From positions 1 through 53,543 of the forward strand of contig NZ_JACSKY010000013.1 in assembly GCF_018617855.1 (NCBI RefSeq): a stretch of DNA of 53,543 bases. Direction: 5' to 3'. Positions 45,073 through 53,543 of this stretch are shown piece by piece (position 1 is the stretch's first letter; every line of letters begins with the position of its first letter). The notes beneath the pieces were generated by a model. That model searched no databases and had not been told where the DNA came from. It saw nothing but the letters and a program-made list of their open reading frames with translations. Source of the DNA: Exiguobacterium qingdaonense (lineage in GTDB: Bacteria; Bacillota; Bacilli; Exiguobacteriales; Exiguobacteriaceae). A program made the translations under genes and the position numbers.

Positions 45073-45546
45073 TCAAGCTCGGTTCAGTAAGATGACCGCC
45101 TGTGCCGCGATTCCTTCTTCACGTCCCGTGAAGCCCAGTTTCTCCGTCGTCGTCGCCTTCACATTCACCTGCTCGATGTCCGCTTCGAGAAGGTCGGCAA
45201 TGACTGCTCGCATCTCATCAATATAAGGACGGAGTTTTGGACGTTGAGCCATCACAGTCGCATCCACATTGCCAAGGACGTATCCTTGATTTTTCACAAG
45301 TTGCCATACGTGACGAAGCAGTACTTTCGAATCCGCATCTTTAAATTCAGGATCCGTATCTGGGAAATGCTTCCCGATGTCACCTGCCGCAATCGCCCCA
45401 AGTGCTGCATCGGCAATCGTATGGAGCAACACGTCCGCATCAGAATGACCGAGTAAACCACGTTCGTGTGGGATTTCGATCCCCCCTAGTATTAATGGAC
45501 GTCCCTCTGCAAATGCATGTACATCAAACCCTTGACCAATTCTCAC
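45073..45546 (-). CDS. ispF: 2-C-methyl-D-erythritol 2,4-cyclodiphosphate synthase
   Basis: A 157-residue MEP-pathway enzyme forming MEcPP, acting as a trimer. Metal ligands D8 and H10 in [10 protein letters not shown] and His in [18 protein letters not shown] are present, as is the [16 protein letters not shown] motif. Start is GTG, overlapping the ispD stop (GTGA). It works directly after the ispD/ispE steps. Confidence 0.97.
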   Translation of the reverse strand: MRIGQGFDVHAFAEGRPLILGGIEIPHERGLLGHSDADVLLHTIADAALGAIAAGDIGKHFPDTDPEFKDADSKVLLRHVWQLVKNQGYVLGNVDATVMAQRPKLRPYIDEMRAVIADLLEADIEQVNVKATTTEKLGFTGREEGIAAQAVILLNRA

Positions 45547-46223
45547 TGTAAGTCCTCCTTCGCCAAAATCGCATCACCGAATAATAAATCTTCCGGTGTC
45601 GTCATCTTGATATTATGATAGTCTCCGAGAACGACTTGTACCGACTCACCGAGCCATTCAAACAAACTCGCATCGTCCGTTCCCATGATCTTTTGTTCGG
45701 CCGCTCGTTCGTGCGCGTTCAATATCGCTTGCGCCTGAAAAGCTTGTGGTGTTTGAGCTAGCCACAACTTTTCACGGGGGACGGTCCGTTCAATGTGGTG
45801 ATGTTCGACTTGTTTGACCGTGTCTTTGACAGGAACCGCTAAGATGGCACCACCATGTAACGCCGCTTCTGCCACTCGATGAAGTTGTTCGTGAGTGACG
45901 AACGGTCGGGCCCCATCATGAATCATTACAATCGTGTCATGCGCTACGACTTTCAACCCTTCATATACACTTTGTTGCCGTTCTTCCCCTCCTGACACAT
46001 ATGTAACCGACGTCTTCATATGCGCAGTCATCGCTTCAAACCAGTCTCGTTCCTCTGGACGAATCGAAAGGATCATCCGCTCACACCACGGGTCGGTATC
46101 GAACACCTCTAGCGTCCATGTGACAATCGGCTTACCTCGTAACGACAACATGAGTTTATTCTCATCCGCCCCCATTCGCTTTCCTCTTCCCGCAGCAGGG
46201 ATGACGACTGTATAAGATACCAT
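45543..46223 (-). CDS. ispD: 2-C-methyl-D-erythritol 4-phosphate cytidylyltransferase
   Basis: A 226-residue enzyme making CDP-ME in isoprenoid synthesis. The CTP-binding loop [18 protein letters not shown] and [11 protein letters not shown] are diagnostic. I chose ATG 46223 (MVSYTVVIP) because AGAGG lies 8 bases upstream; the in-frame GTG at 46232 overlaps that ribosome site. It follows a hairpin terminator after yacL. Confidence 0.96.
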   Translation of the reverse strand: MVSYTVVIPAAGRGKRMGADENKLMLSLRGKPIVTWTLEVFDTDPWCERMILSIRPEERDWFEAMTAHMKTSVTYVSGGEERQQSVYEGLKVVAHDTIVMIHDGARPFVTHEQLHRVAEAALHGGAILAVPVKDTVKQVEHHHIERTVPREKLWLAQTPQAFQAQAILNAHERAAEQKIMGTDDASLFEWLGESVQVVLGDYHNIKMTTPEDLLFGDAILAKEDLQ

Positions 46224-46243
46224 CCAAAACACCTCTTTTCGTG

Positions 46244-46274
46244 AAAAAAGAGAGCGCTCGCGCGTCTCTTTTTT
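46244..46274. terminator. bidirectional-looking terminator between yacL and ispD
   Basis: AAAAAAGAGA on one side and TCTCTTTTTT on the other enclose a GC stem with a GCGA tetraloop and one bulged C (read on the minus strand). T runs flank both sides. It falls between yacL and ispD, so ispD needs read-through or a promoter I did not find. Confidence 0.8.
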
Positions 46275-46279
46275 ACACG

Positions 46280-47344
46280 TTATTCTGGACGAGCAAAAAT
46301 CATTCGGCCTGCAGACGTCTGTAAGACACTCGTCACGACGACAGGTAGTGTCTTCGAGATCAACTTACGACCACCTTCAACGACGACCATCGTCCCATCT
46401 TCGAGATAGGCGACGCCTTGATTTTGCTCTTTTCCTTCTTTAATAACGGTCACGACCATCTCTTCACCGGGAATGACGATCTGTTTGACGGCATTCGCCA
46501 AATCATTGATGTTCAATACCGGCACATTCCGAACTTCACAAACTTTATTTAAGTTATAATCGTTCGTTACGACAATCCCATTTTTCAGTTCAGCCAACTT
46601 AATCAATTTGATGTCGACTTCCGGTACGTCTTCAAAGTCTCCGTCATAAATTTCAACTTGGATCCGCTTGTTCTCTTGAAGTTCTTTTAAAATATCGAGT
46701 CCACGGCGACCGCGATTTCGCTTCAACGTATCCGAGGAATCTGCGATATATTGTAGTTCTCCGATGACGAACTGGGGAACGATCAAGGTGCCTTCGACAA
46801 ATCCGGTCGTTGCAATATCTGAAATCCGGCCGTCGATGATCACGCTCGTATCCAAGATTTTGTCATTCGAACGTTGAACCGGCTCAGCCGACGGTTTCTC
46901 CCGTTCGCTCTTCACAAATAGTTTAATCCATTCGTTTCGCTTCCGATAACCGACCGCGAAACCGAAGTAACCAAACAGCGCCGTAACAAAAATCGGGACG
47001 ATTTTACTCAACAAGAAAATATTCGTGACTTCAAGCGATACGCTAATCAAAAAGGCGATCAAGAGCCCGATAATGAGTCCGATTGAACCGAATAAAATAT
47101 CCCCTACCGGCAAACGAACGAGCCGTTCTTCGACAAAACGAATAAATGCAACCACACCATCTGTTAAGAATAAACTAAGAATGAAGAAGATAAGTCCACC
47201 AATCAAACTTGCAACGTATGGAATCGTCAACCACTCCGGCACATTCATGCCTAGGTCTCCTAATAAAAGTGTCGCCTCGATGATTCCGAACCACCCTACG
47301 ACGAGTCCAATTAAAATAAAACCAATTCGTACAGCAATCTTCAC
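46280..47344 (-). CDS. yacL: membrane-anchored PIN-TRAM domain protein YacL
   Basis: A 354-residue protein with four transmembrane segments (about 7-29, 42-62, 84-104, 113-133), a PIN nuclease-fold domain (about 162-285, opening DKILDTSVIIDGRI with acidic residues, then VTNDYNLNKV) and a C-terminal TRAM domain (about 295-354). It is a probable membrane-tethered RNA-acting protein; its substrate is not established. In B. subtilis the same gene follows disA, which is missing here. Start GTG with AAGGAGG 8 bases upstream. Confidence 0.9.
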   Translation of the reverse strand: MKIAVRIGFILIGLVVGWFGIIEATLLLGDLGMNVPEWLTIPYVASLIGGLIFFILSLFLTDGVVAFIRFVEERLVRLPVGDILFGSIGLIIGLLIAFLISVSLEVTNIFLLSKIVPIFVTALFGYFGFAVGYRKRNEWIKLFVKSEREKPSAEPVQRSNDKILDTSVIIDGRISDIATTGFVEGTLIVPQFVIGELQYIADSSDTLKRNRGRRGLDILKELQENKRIQVEIYDGDFEDVPEVDIKLIKLAELKNGIVVTNDYNLNKVCEVRNVPVLNINDLANAVKQIVIPGEEMVVTVIKEGKEQNQGVAYLEDGTMVVVEGGRKLISKTLPVVVTSVLQTSAGRMIFARPE

Positions 47345-47394
47345 TCATTCCACCTCCTTCTATATGAAATAAAATTTCAAAAATAACACTTACA

Positions 47395-47429
47395 TTGTAA
47401 CACGATTTTTTTAAACACGTTCGTTACAA
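47395..47429. other. dyad in the radA-yacL gap
   Basis: TTGTAACACG and CGT-TC-GTTACAA form an inverted repeat separated by an A/T-rich centre. It could be an operator or a hairpin in the radA-yacL transcript (10 pairs with a two-base bulge). It lies where disA is found in relatives. A TACAAT hexamer lies in its 3' arm on the minus strand, without a good -35. Confidence 0.4.
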
Positions 47430-47457
47430 AGCGTTAAAAATCACCAGTGGCGACCCG

Positions 47458-48834
47458 TCAAAACGGAATCGCCAACTGGAGTGCCTCATCTACCGTTCCG
47501 ACACCGACTACTTCAATGCCTGTCGGGGCAGTCCATCCCCCCATATTGTTTTTAGGGATAATCGCTCGTGTAAAGCCTAACTTCGCCGCCTCGGCGACGC
47601 GCTGTTCGATGCGTGATACCCGCCGTACTTCCCCGGTCAACCCAACTTCGCCGATGCACACATCCGTCGGGCGGGTTGGACGGTCGCGGAAACTCGAGGC
47701 GATTGAAACACAAATCGCCAGGTCGATCGCCGGTTCATCCAGTTTGACTCCACCGGCTGCCTTCAAGTAAGCATCCTGTGTTTGTAGCAAGAGACCGGAA
47801 CGTTTCTCGAGAACGGCCATGAGAAGTGCGACCCGGTTTTGGTCAATTCCTGTCGCCATGCGTCTCGGGTTCCCGAACGATGTCGGGGAGATGAGTGCTT
47901 GCAGTTCGACGAGCACCGTCCGTGTCCCTTCCATCGAAGCGACGACGGTTGAACCGGATACGCCTGCGGTCCGTTCCTCCAAAAATATTTCAGACGGATT
48001 GAGCACTTCCTCTAGCCCGCTCTCTTTCATCTCAAAGATCCCAATTTCATTCGTCGAACCGAAGCGGTTTTTCACCGCTCGTAAAATACGGAACGTATGA
48101 TGACGTTCCCCTTCAAAATAAAGAACCGCATCCACCATGTGTTCGAGTAAGCGCGGACCGGCAATCGAACCTTGTTTCGTCACGTGTCCGACGATAAAGA
48201 CCGCAATCCCTCGCGTCTTTGCGATTTTCATGAGGGCGGCCGTACATTCACGAACTTGTGACACGCTGCCTGGTGCCGATTGAATCTCATCCATGTATAC
48301 GGTTTGAATCGAGTCAATGATGACGAATCCCGGCTTCTCTTCATCAATGACCCGTTCGATCATCAACATGTCCGTCTCAGCGAGTACAAACAAGTCATCG
48401 GTCGGTAAGCCGAGTCGTTCCGCCCGAAGTTTCGTCTGTTTGAGGGATTCCTCACCTGAAATATACAATACCTTTTTGCCGCTATGGGCTAAGTGGGCAC
48501 TGACCTGTAACAGAATCGTCGACTTCCCGATGCCCGGGTCCCCCCCGACTAAGACGAGTGAACCCGGGACGATTCCACCACCGAGAACACGGTCAAATTC
48601 ACGACTATTCGTATGCACGCGCGTCTCTTCTTGTGAGACGACGTTCGCTAAACGTTCCGGCTTTAATTGTCGCGACGAGCTATGCACAAAGGCCGCACCA
48701 CGTTTTGCTTTTTTCTCTTCTACAAATTCTTCGACGAGTGTGTTCCATTCATTACAACCTGGACAACGCCCCATCCATTTAGCTGATTCATATCCGCACG
48801 ATTGGCAGACATATTTCGTTTTAATTTTGGCCAT
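47458..48834 (-). CDS. radA: DNA repair protein RadA (Sms)
   Basis: A 458-residue RecA-like helicase that promotes branch migration in recombination. An N-terminal zinc finger (C10, C13, C24, C27), Walker [11 protein letters not shown] (about 97-106), the RadA-specific KNRFG motif (about 255) and a C-terminal Lon-protease-like domain are present. AGGAAGG precedes the ATG. It lies 17 bases after the clpC terminator, in the position usual for Bacillales. Confidence 0.97.
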   Translation of the reverse strand: MAKIKTKYVCQSCGYESAKWMGRCPGCNEWNTLVEEFVEEKKAKRGAAFVHSSSRQLKPERLANVVSQEETRVHTNSREFDRVLGGGIVPGSLVLVGGDPGIGKSTILLQVSAHLAHSGKKVLYISGEESLKQTKLRAERLGLPTDDLFVLAETDMLMIERVIDEEKPGFVIIDSIQTVYMDEIQSAPGSVSQVRECTAALMKIAKTRGIAVFIVGHVTKQGSIAGPRLLEHMVDAVLYFEGERHHTFRILRAVKNRFGSTNEIGIFEMKESGLEEVLNPSEIFLEERTAGVSGSTVVASMEGTRTVLVELQALISPTSFGNPRRMATGIDQNRVALLMAVLEKRSGLLLQTQDAYLKAAGGVKLDEPAIDLAICVSIASSFRDRPTRPTDVCIGEVGLTGEVRRVSRIEQRVAEAAKLGFTRAIIPKNNMGGWTAPTGIEVVGVGTVDEALQLAIPF

Positions 48835-48851
48835 AAGCTTCCTTCCTGTCT

Positions 48852-48883
48852 AAAAAAAGCTCCCTCTAAACGACGAGGGAGCT
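48852..48883 (-). terminator. terminator between clpC and radA
   Basis: Nine-bp stem (AGCTCCCTC / GAGGGAGCT) with an 8-base loop, then seven T on the minus strand. It lies eight bases after the clpC stop and only 17 before radA. Confidence 0.9.
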
Positions 48884-48890
48884 GAACGAT

Positions 48891-51326
48891 TTACTGAACT
48901 ACACCTTCATTACGAACGATGAACTCTCCATCCTGGACATCAAGCGCAACTTTACTACCTTTGGCAATCGTGCCGCCGAGCATCGCTTCTGAGAGGCGGT
49001 CTTCCACTTCCCGTTGGAGGGCACGACGGAGAGGACGGGCCCCGTATTCCGGGTCGTAGCCAACGTCGGCAATCTTGTCGAGCGCTGCATCCGTCAAGCT
49101 GAAATCAACACCTTGTTCGGCGAGACGTTTCTTAAGAGTCTCTGCCATAAGTTTAATGATTTCTTGAATGTGCTCTTTTTGAAGAGAATGGAAGACTGTG
49201 ATTTCGTCGATTCGGTTCAAGAACTCAGGTCGGAACGCTTTCTTCAGTTCTTCGAGTACTTTGTCCTTCATTTCCGTATACTCACGTTTCACGTCATCTT
49301 CCACCGTGAAACCGACATATTTGTTCCGTTGAAGCGCTGCGGCCCCGACGTTTGACGTCATGATGATAACTGTATTTCGGAAATCGACCGTGCGACCTTT
49401 TGAATCCGTCAAACGACCATCGTCTAGCACTTGAAGCAAGATGTTGAATACTTCTGGATGCGCCTTTTCGATTTCATCGAGTAGGATGACCGAATACGGT
49501 TTCCGGCGCACTTTTTCCGTCAACTGACCACCTTCTTCATAGCCGACATAACCAGGAGGCGATCCAACGAGACGGCTCGTCGCATGCTTTTCCATGTATT
49601 CGGACATGTCAATCCGGATGATCGCATCTTCATCACCAAACATTGCTTCTGCGACGGCGCGGGCAAGCTCGGTTTTCCCGACTCCGGTCGGTCCAAGGAA
49701 AACAAATGAACCGATTGGACGTTTCGGATCTTTCAATCCGGCACGGGCACGACGAATCGCGCGGGAAATCGATTTCACTGCCTCGTCTTGTCCGATGACG
49801 CGGTTATGAAGAATCGATTCGAGTTTGAGGAGACGGTCCGTCTCTTCTTCTGCAATCTTCGTGACCGGTACACCTGTCCAGTTCGCGACAACTTGAGCGA
49901 TATCTTCTTTCGTCACCTCAAGTTTTTCGTTCCCTTGTTTGTTCTGCCACTCCGCTTTCAATTCTTCCAATTCATCACGTAACTTCTGTTCTGTATCGCG
50001 AAGGGAAGCCGCTTTTTCAAACTCTTGGCTTTGAACGGCAGAGTCTTTTTCTTTACGAATCGACTCTAAGCGCGATTCCAACTCCTTCAAGTTCGGTGGC
50101 GCCGTGAACGAACGAAGTCGTACTTTTGATGCCGCCTCGTCGACAAGGTCAATCGCCTTATCTGGCAAGAAACGATCAGAGATGTAACGGTCAGAAAGGA
50201 CGACCGCCTCATGAATCGCCGTATCGGTAATCGTCACACGGTGATGCGCCTCGTACCGATCACGTAAGCCGAGAAGGATTTGCTCGGCCTCTTCTGTTGT
50301 CGGTTCGTTCACTTGAATCGGTTGGAAACGTCGCTCAAGCGCCGCATCTTTCTCGATATACTTGCGGTATTCGTCGAGCGTTGTCGCTCCGATACATTGT
50401 AGTTCTCCACGGGCCAATGATGGTTTGAGGATGTTAGAGGCGTCAATCGCACCTTCTGCACCACCCGCACCAATCAATGTGTGCAACTCATCGATGAAGA
50501 GGATGACGTTACCGGCTTGACGAATTTCGTCCATCACTTTTTTCAAGCGATCTTCGAATTCACCACGATATTTCGTACCTGCAACGAGCGTCCCCATATC
50601 GAGCACCATGACGCGTTTGTTGCGAAGCGTCTCAGGTACCTCATTGTTGATGATTTGCTGGGCGAGACCTTCAACGACCGCCGTTTTCCCGACGCCCGGT
50701 TCACCGATAAGAACCGGGTTGTTTTTCGTCCGACGAGACAGCACTTCAATGACACGTTGAATCTCACCCGAGCGTCCGATGACCGGGTCTAAGCGTGATT
50801 CCCGCGCTTGCTGTGTCAAGTCGCGTGCCAACCCGTCAAGCGTTGGTGTTGCGGCACTCGAACCCGGCTGAGAAGCGTTTGAAGAAGATTCGGTATTCCC
50901 GAGAAGTTGCAACACTTGTTGACGTGCTTTCGTCAAACTGATTCCAAGGTTATTGAGGACACGTGCCGCGACTCCTTCTCCTTCACGAATCAATCCAAGA
51001 AGGATGTGTTCCGTTCCAACATATGAATGTCCTAGCTTTCTTGCTTCATCCATCGAGAGTTCGATTACTTTTTTCGCCCGCGGTGTGTAATGAATTGTCG
51101 ACCCATTTTCTGAACCACGTCCAATCAACGACTCCACTTCTTGTTGAATTTTTTCAGAAGTCAGTCCAAGTGCAAAAAGGGCTTTTGCCGCAATCCCTTC
51201 TCCCTCACGAACCAATCCTAATAAAATATGTTCTGTACCAATATTATGATGGCCAAGACGTACCGCTTCCTCTTGTGCTAAAGCTAATACGCGCTGTGCT
51301 CGTTCTGTAAATCGTCCAAACATCAT
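48891..51326 (-). CDS. clpC: ATP-dependent unfoldase ClpC
   Basis: An 811-residue Hsp100. It has two N-terminal Clp-N repeats (about 1-145), AAA1 with [13 protein letters not shown] (about 205), a coiled-coil middle domain (about 405-480) that binds adaptors, AAA2 with GPTGVGKTE (about 545) and a sensor-rich C-terminus. It works with ClpP and degrades arginine-phosphorylated proteins marked by McsB. I chose ATG 51326 ([13 protein letters not shown]), with AAGGAGG 8 bases upstream; the in-frame TTG at 51332 is too close to that site. The ClpP-binding tripeptide loop (IGF/LGF-type) was not positively located by eye. Confidence 0.97.
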   Translation of the reverse strand: MMFGRFTERAQRVLALAQEEAVRLGHHNIGTEHILLGLVREGEGIAAKALFALGLTSEKIQQEVESLIGRGSENGSTIHYTPRAKKVIELSMDEARKLGHSYVGTEHILLGLIREGEGVAARVLNNLGISLTKARQQVLQLLGNTESSSNASQPGSSAATPTLDGLARDLTQQARESRLDPVIGRSGEIQRVIEVLSRRTKNNPVLIGEPGVGKTAVVEGLAQQIINNEVPETLRNKRVMVLDMGTLVAGTKYRGEFEDRLKKVMDEIRQAGNVILFIDELHTLIGAGGAEGAIDASNILKPSLARGELQCIGATTLDEYRKYIEKDAALERRFQPIQVNEPTTEEAEQILLGLRDRYEAHHRVTITDTAIHEAVVLSDRYISDRFLPDKAIDLVDEAASKVRLRSFTAPPNLKELESRLESIRKEKDSAVQSQEFEKAASLRDTEQKLRDELEELKAEWQNKQGNEKLEVTKEDIAQVVANWTGVPVTKIAEEETDRLLKLESILHNRVIGQDEAVKSISRAIRRARAGLKDPKRPIGSFVFLGPTGVGKTELARAVAEAMFGDEDAIIRIDMSEYMEKHATSRLVGSPPGYVGYEEGGQLTEKVRRKPYSVILLDEIEKAHPEVFNILLQVLDDGRLTDSKGRTVDFRNTVIIMTSNVGAAALQRNKYVGFTVEDDVKREYTEMKDKVLEELKKAFRPEFLNRIDEITVFHSLQKEHIQEIIKLMAETLKKRLAEQGVDFSLTDAALDKIADVGYDPEYGARPLRRALQREVEDRLSEAMLGGTIAKGSKVALDVQDGEFIVRNEGVVQ

Positions 51327-51350
51327 TGACAAAACCTCCTTATAGTTGGA

Positions 51351-52394
51351 TCAAACTAAGCCTTGATCTAACGTTCGACGAACGAGTGTCGCTCGTTCTC
51401 GATCCCGTTCTTGCGTAGATAATGTTTTCCCGAAATGTTTTTGTAGAAAACCTGATTGTAATCGAACGATGAGTTCATGGAACTTCGGCGGGCTCCAATC
51501 AGACAAAATCCCTAGGTCACTCGCTAAATGTAAATCAGATAGTCGCTCGATGGCTTCGGTAGAAGAAAGGAGTTTGGCATATCGTAAAATACCATATGAC
51601 CGATAAAATCGATCCTCTAACTCTTCTTGTCGATTGGCGATGAGCTCTTCACGCGCATGACGTTCTGCTTGAATCACTTGTTCTGTCACTTCCATAAAGT
51701 CAGCTAACAGTTGTGACTCATGACTGCCCAGTGTCCGTTGATTGGACAGCTGAAACAACCGTCCTGCCGCATCGCTCCCTTCTCCGTAGCGACCTCGAAT
51801 CGTGTAGCCAAGTTTTCGAAGTTCTCGCAAAATGGGACTGATTCGACCCGTCAACGTGAGTCCCGGTAAGTGTAACATGACCGAGGCCCGGAGTCCGGTT
51901 CCGATATTACTTGGACATGTCGTCAAGTAGCCTAACTGTTCGTCAAAGGCGTATGAGAGTGATTCCGCGCACAATGCGTCTACTTGATTCGCCAAATCAA
52001 ATGCCTCTTTCACTTGATAACCTGGAAGTAAGGTCTGAATTCGTAAATGATCCTCTTCGTTAATCAACACGCTGATCGTTTCATCTTCACTTAAAAAGAC
52101 TGCACTTTCTTCATTGGCCGCAACGGCCGGACTAATCAAGTGTTTCTCCATGAGCGCCTGTCGCGTGACCTCATCATAGTCACGCATATGAAGATATTCA
52201 AATCCTTTTAACCCACGTAACCGTCCTTCGAGACGATCACACAGTTGACGCTCTCCTTCCTTAGAGAGGACTGGAGAGAACACGGTGTCTTTGACGTTAC
52301 GCGCCAGTCGAATTCTTGTCGAAACGACCAAGTCATCCAGTTTGGCACGCTCTTTCATTTTTGGACCAAGTGGATGTGCTAGAAATGTTTCCAT
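51351..52394 (-). CDS. mcsB: protein arginine kinase McsB
   Basis: A 347-residue guanidino-kinase family enzyme that phosphorylates arginines, tagging proteins for ClpCP and inactivating CtsR. VVSTRIRLARNV (N-terminal phosphagen-kinase motif), NEEDHLRIQ (substrate-binding acidic loop) and TTCPSNIGTGLRASVM with Cys160 at the catalytic position are intact. Its ATG overlaps the mcsA stop (TAATG), as expected for the McsA-McsB complex. Confidence 0.95.
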   Translation of the reverse strand: METFLAHPLGPKMKERAKLDDLVVSTRIRLARNVKDTVFSPVLSKEGERQLCDRLEGRLRGLKGFEYLHMRDYDEVTRQALMEKHLISPAVAANEESAVFLSEDETISVLINEEDHLRIQTLLPGYQVKEAFDLANQVDALCAESLSYAFDEQLGYLTTCPSNIGTGLRASVMLHLPGLTLTGRISPILRELRKLGYTIRGRYGEGSDAAGRLFQLSNQRTLGSHESQLLADFMEVTEQVIQAERHAREELIANRQEELEDRFYRSYGILRYAKLLSSTEAIERLSDLHLASDLGILSDWSPPKFHELIVRLQSGFLQKHFGKTLSTQERDRERATLVRRTLDQGLV

Positions 52395-52828
52395 TAGACA
52401 TCACCTTGCCCTTCTAATTGCTTCATTTCTTTTTGAATGCGCGCTGCTCGTTCATAATCTTCTTGTTCGACAGCACGGGCCAACTCCCCTGCCAACTTTT
52501 CAAGCCTCTCTTCAATTCGTTCATGTGGCGTACGCAACTGGTCAGGGACCGAACCGATATGATCATCGTGCCCTTGTTGATATTGACGCGTGATTTTCAT
52601 CAATTCATCTCGAAATACGGTATAACATGTAGCACAACCCGCTTTTCGTACGCGTAGTAAATCTTGGCGTGTCATTTGGCAAGTTGGGCAACGCTTCACG
52701 GCCGGGACATGTCCTGTCATGAGTTCTACCGTACATTGTCGGCATAGTCGCTTTGTTGCGGGCACGTCCTGTTCCATGATCACGACTTCATTGACAGCCG
52801 GTCGCTGTTTACAACGTTCGCATAGCAT
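52394..52828 (-). CDS. mcsA: McsA, zinc-finger activator of McsB
   Basis: A 144-residue protein with four CxxC pairs (C3/C6, C29/C32, C47/C50, C65/C68) and a C-terminal UVR-type helical hairpin (about 108-140, ELARAVEQEDYERAARIQKE). McsA stimulates McsB and modulates CtsR. It lies six bases after ctsR and overlaps mcsB by one base. Confidence 0.95.
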   Translation of the reverse strand: MLCERCKQRPAVNEVVIMEQDVPATKRLCRQCTVELMTGHVPAVKRCPTCQMTRQDLLRVRKAGCATCYTVFRDELMKITRQYQQGHDDHIGSVPDQLRTPHERIEERLEKLAGELARAVEQEDYERAARIQKEMKQLEGQGDV

Positions 52829-52834
52829 ATGACT

Positions 52835-53311
52835 TTATCCTCCATTACGATAACGAAGTACTCTCATCAGCGCGAGAAGCTGGTGACGTCGGATATAAGT
52901 GCGATCGTCCACTTGTAAATTCAACGCTTCATCTGATAAGAGATGATTAATCAATTGTGCCTCTTGTTCATTCATCATCTGTTCTTCGACTAATCGAATC
53001 AGCACATTTTCAACGAGCTGTTCATTCAGACGTGGGTGTTCATGAATGACATCCATCAAACTAGACAGGACATCTTGTTTTTCGTGTAAGACTACGCGTC
53101 GAATACGTATATATCCGCCACCACCGCGTTTACTCTCCACTAAATATCCTTTCTCGACGGTAAAACGTGTGTTGATGACATAATTGATTTGGGATGGGAC
53201 ACATTCGAACCGTTGCGCGATATCTTGACGTTTGATTTCAATCGCATTTACCTGACTTTCTTTCAACACTTGCTTCAAATATTGTTCAATGACATCCGAA
53301 ATATTTCTCAT
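52835..53311 (-). CDS. ctsR: class III heat-shock repressor CtsR
   Basis: A 158-residue DNA-binding repressor of clp genes. The winged-helix domain has VPSQINYVINTRFTVEKGYL and the glycine-rich thermosensing wing SKRGGGGYIRIRR. I chose ATG 53311 (MRNISDVIEQYL) because AGAGGG lies 8 bases upstream; the in-frame GTG at 53320 overlaps that site. First gene of the stress operon; a CtsR operator covers the start of its own transcript, giving autoregulation. Confidence 0.95.
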   Translation of the reverse strand: MRNISDVIEQYLKQVLKESQVNAIEIKRQDIAQRFECVPSQINYVINTRFTVEKGYLVESKRGGGGYIRIRRVVLHEKQDVLSSLMDVIHEHPRLNEQLVENVLIRLVEEQMMNEQEAQLINHLLSDEALNLQVDDRTYIRRHQLLALMRVLRYRNGG

Positions 53312-53322
53312 CTCCACCACCC

Positions 53323-53346
53323 TCTGACCATCTTTGACTTTTGACT
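53323..53346 (-). promoter_or_regulatory. CtsR operator
   Basis: The minus strand has AGTCAAA (53346-53340) AGTCAAA (53339-53333) GAT GGTCAGA (53329-53323). The last two heptads with the three-base spacer match the CtsR box RGTCAAA-NAN-RGTCAAA with one mismatch; the first is an extra adjacent heptad. It lies just downstream of the predicted -10, blocking early transcription of ctsR. Confidence 0.85.
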
Positions 53347-53348
53347 AT

Positions 53349-53377
53349 ATTTTATCATTGATTCAAAAAAAGGCAAA
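53349..53377 (-). promoter_or_regulatory. possible ctsR promoter
   Basis: TTTGCC (53377-53372), 17-base spacer, TAAAAT (53354-53349) on the minus strand. The -35 is weak, but the -10 sits immediately before the CtsR operator, as in other clpC operons. Confidence 0.5.
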
Positions 53378-53382
53378 TGAAA

Positions 53383-53410
53383 AGCGATGCTCGTCACGGA
53401 GAGCATCGCT
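53383..53410 (-). terminator. second hairpin downstream of 5S rRNA
   Basis: Perfect 10-bp stem AGCGATGCTC / GAGCATCGCT with an 8-base loop, followed on the minus strand by TTT and, after a short interruption, a seven-T run. Tandem with the rRNA terminator at 53411-53447. Confidence 0.75.
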
Positions 53411-53447
53411 AAAACAAAAAGACGACCGAGCGCTGTGCTCGGTCGTC
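53411..53447 (-). terminator. rRNA operon terminator
   Basis: GACGACCGAGC / GCTCGGTCGTC stem (five-base or shorter tip) followed by TTTTTGTTTT on the minus strand, ten bases after the 5S 3' end. Confidence 0.93.
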
Positions 53448-53457
53448 CTCTCTCGTT

Positions 53458-53543
53458 GCCTGGCAACGTCCTATCCTCACAGGGGGAGATCCCCCAACTA
53501 CTTTCGGCGCTGAGACGCTTAACTTCCGTGTTCGGCATGGGAA
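53458..53543 (-). rRNA. 5S rRNA, 3' part
   Basis: The minus strand reads TTCCCATGCCGAACACGGAA at the window edge, then ...GCGCCGAAAGTAGTTGGGGG and GAGGATAGGACGTTGCCAGGC, the conserved 5S core and 3' stem. About 86 of some 116 bases are inside the window; the 5' part is beyond position 53543. The 3' end was set by analogy with B. subtilis. This is the last gene of an rRNA operon transcribed into the window. Confidence 0.95.

Noticed and set aside
48317-48853. Plus-strand ORF (178 codons) opposite radA
   Set aside because: Entirely antisense to radA and its terminator region, with low-complexity Ser/Arg content.
53341-53457. tRNA genes between 5S rRNA and ctsR
   Set aside because: The interval contains only two terminator hairpins and the ctsR control region; no cloverleaf or T-loop motif is present.

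Overview
The window reads as a chromosomal core region of a low-to-moderate GC Firmicute (order Bacillales). Every recognised protein gene lies on the minus strand, so transcription runs from high to low coordinates. Gene order follows the Bacillus subtilis origin-proximal region from ctsR to the S10/spc/alpha cluster almost gene for gene. The spore genes expected near the salA end (cwlD, gerD, pdaB) are absent, as are disA and the L7Ae-like gene. The combination of Bacillales synteny, no spore genes and a zinc-free S14 in the spc operon fits a non-sporing genus such as Exiguobacterium. That genus call is from memory of the families, not from a search.

Layout in transcription order (right to left): the 3' part of a 5S rRNA and two terminators (53543-53383); the CtsR-controlled stress operon ctsR-mcsA-mcsB-clpC and then radA (53311-47458); a membrane PIN/TRAM protein (yacL); isoprenoid genes ispD-ispF; gltX; a cysteine T-box controlling cysE-cysS, followed by mrnC-rlmB-rae1(yacP); sigH; rpmG-secE-nusG; rplK-rplA behind an L1-binding leader; rplJ-rplL behind an L10-type leader; a methyltransferase (ybxB); rpoB-rpoC; rpsL-rpsG-fusA-tuf; a lone nucleotidyltransferase; the long S10-spc-alpha cluster from rpsJ to rplQ, including secY, adk, map and infA; the ECF transporter module ecfA1-ecfA2-ecfT; truA; rplM-rpsI; salA and kbaA; and finally tandem rRNA promoters with the first bases of a 16S gene (270-1).

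Functionally this is almost the whole gene-expression core: RNA polymerase, about 30 ribosomal proteins, elongation factors, rRNA and tRNA modification or maturation enzymes, aminoacyl-tRNA synthetases and the Sec channel. Protein quality control (McsB arginine kinase with ClpC) sits at the upstream end. Good sigma-A-type promoters were found in front of sigH, rpmG, rplK, rplJ, rpoB, rpsL, rpsJ (two), rplM and the rRNA operon (two). Several ribosomal promoters are followed by structured leaders.

I see no phage, insertion sequence, CRISPR array or defence island. I do not see a clear new multi-gene system. The points most worth checking are the extra nucleotidyltransferase between tuf and rpsJ, the structured leaders of rpsJ and rpsL, a promoter-then-terminator leader of rpmG-secE-nusG, a hairpin with a mini-ORF between fusA and tuf, and the precise pattern of gene losses (disA, L7Ae-like, spore genes).
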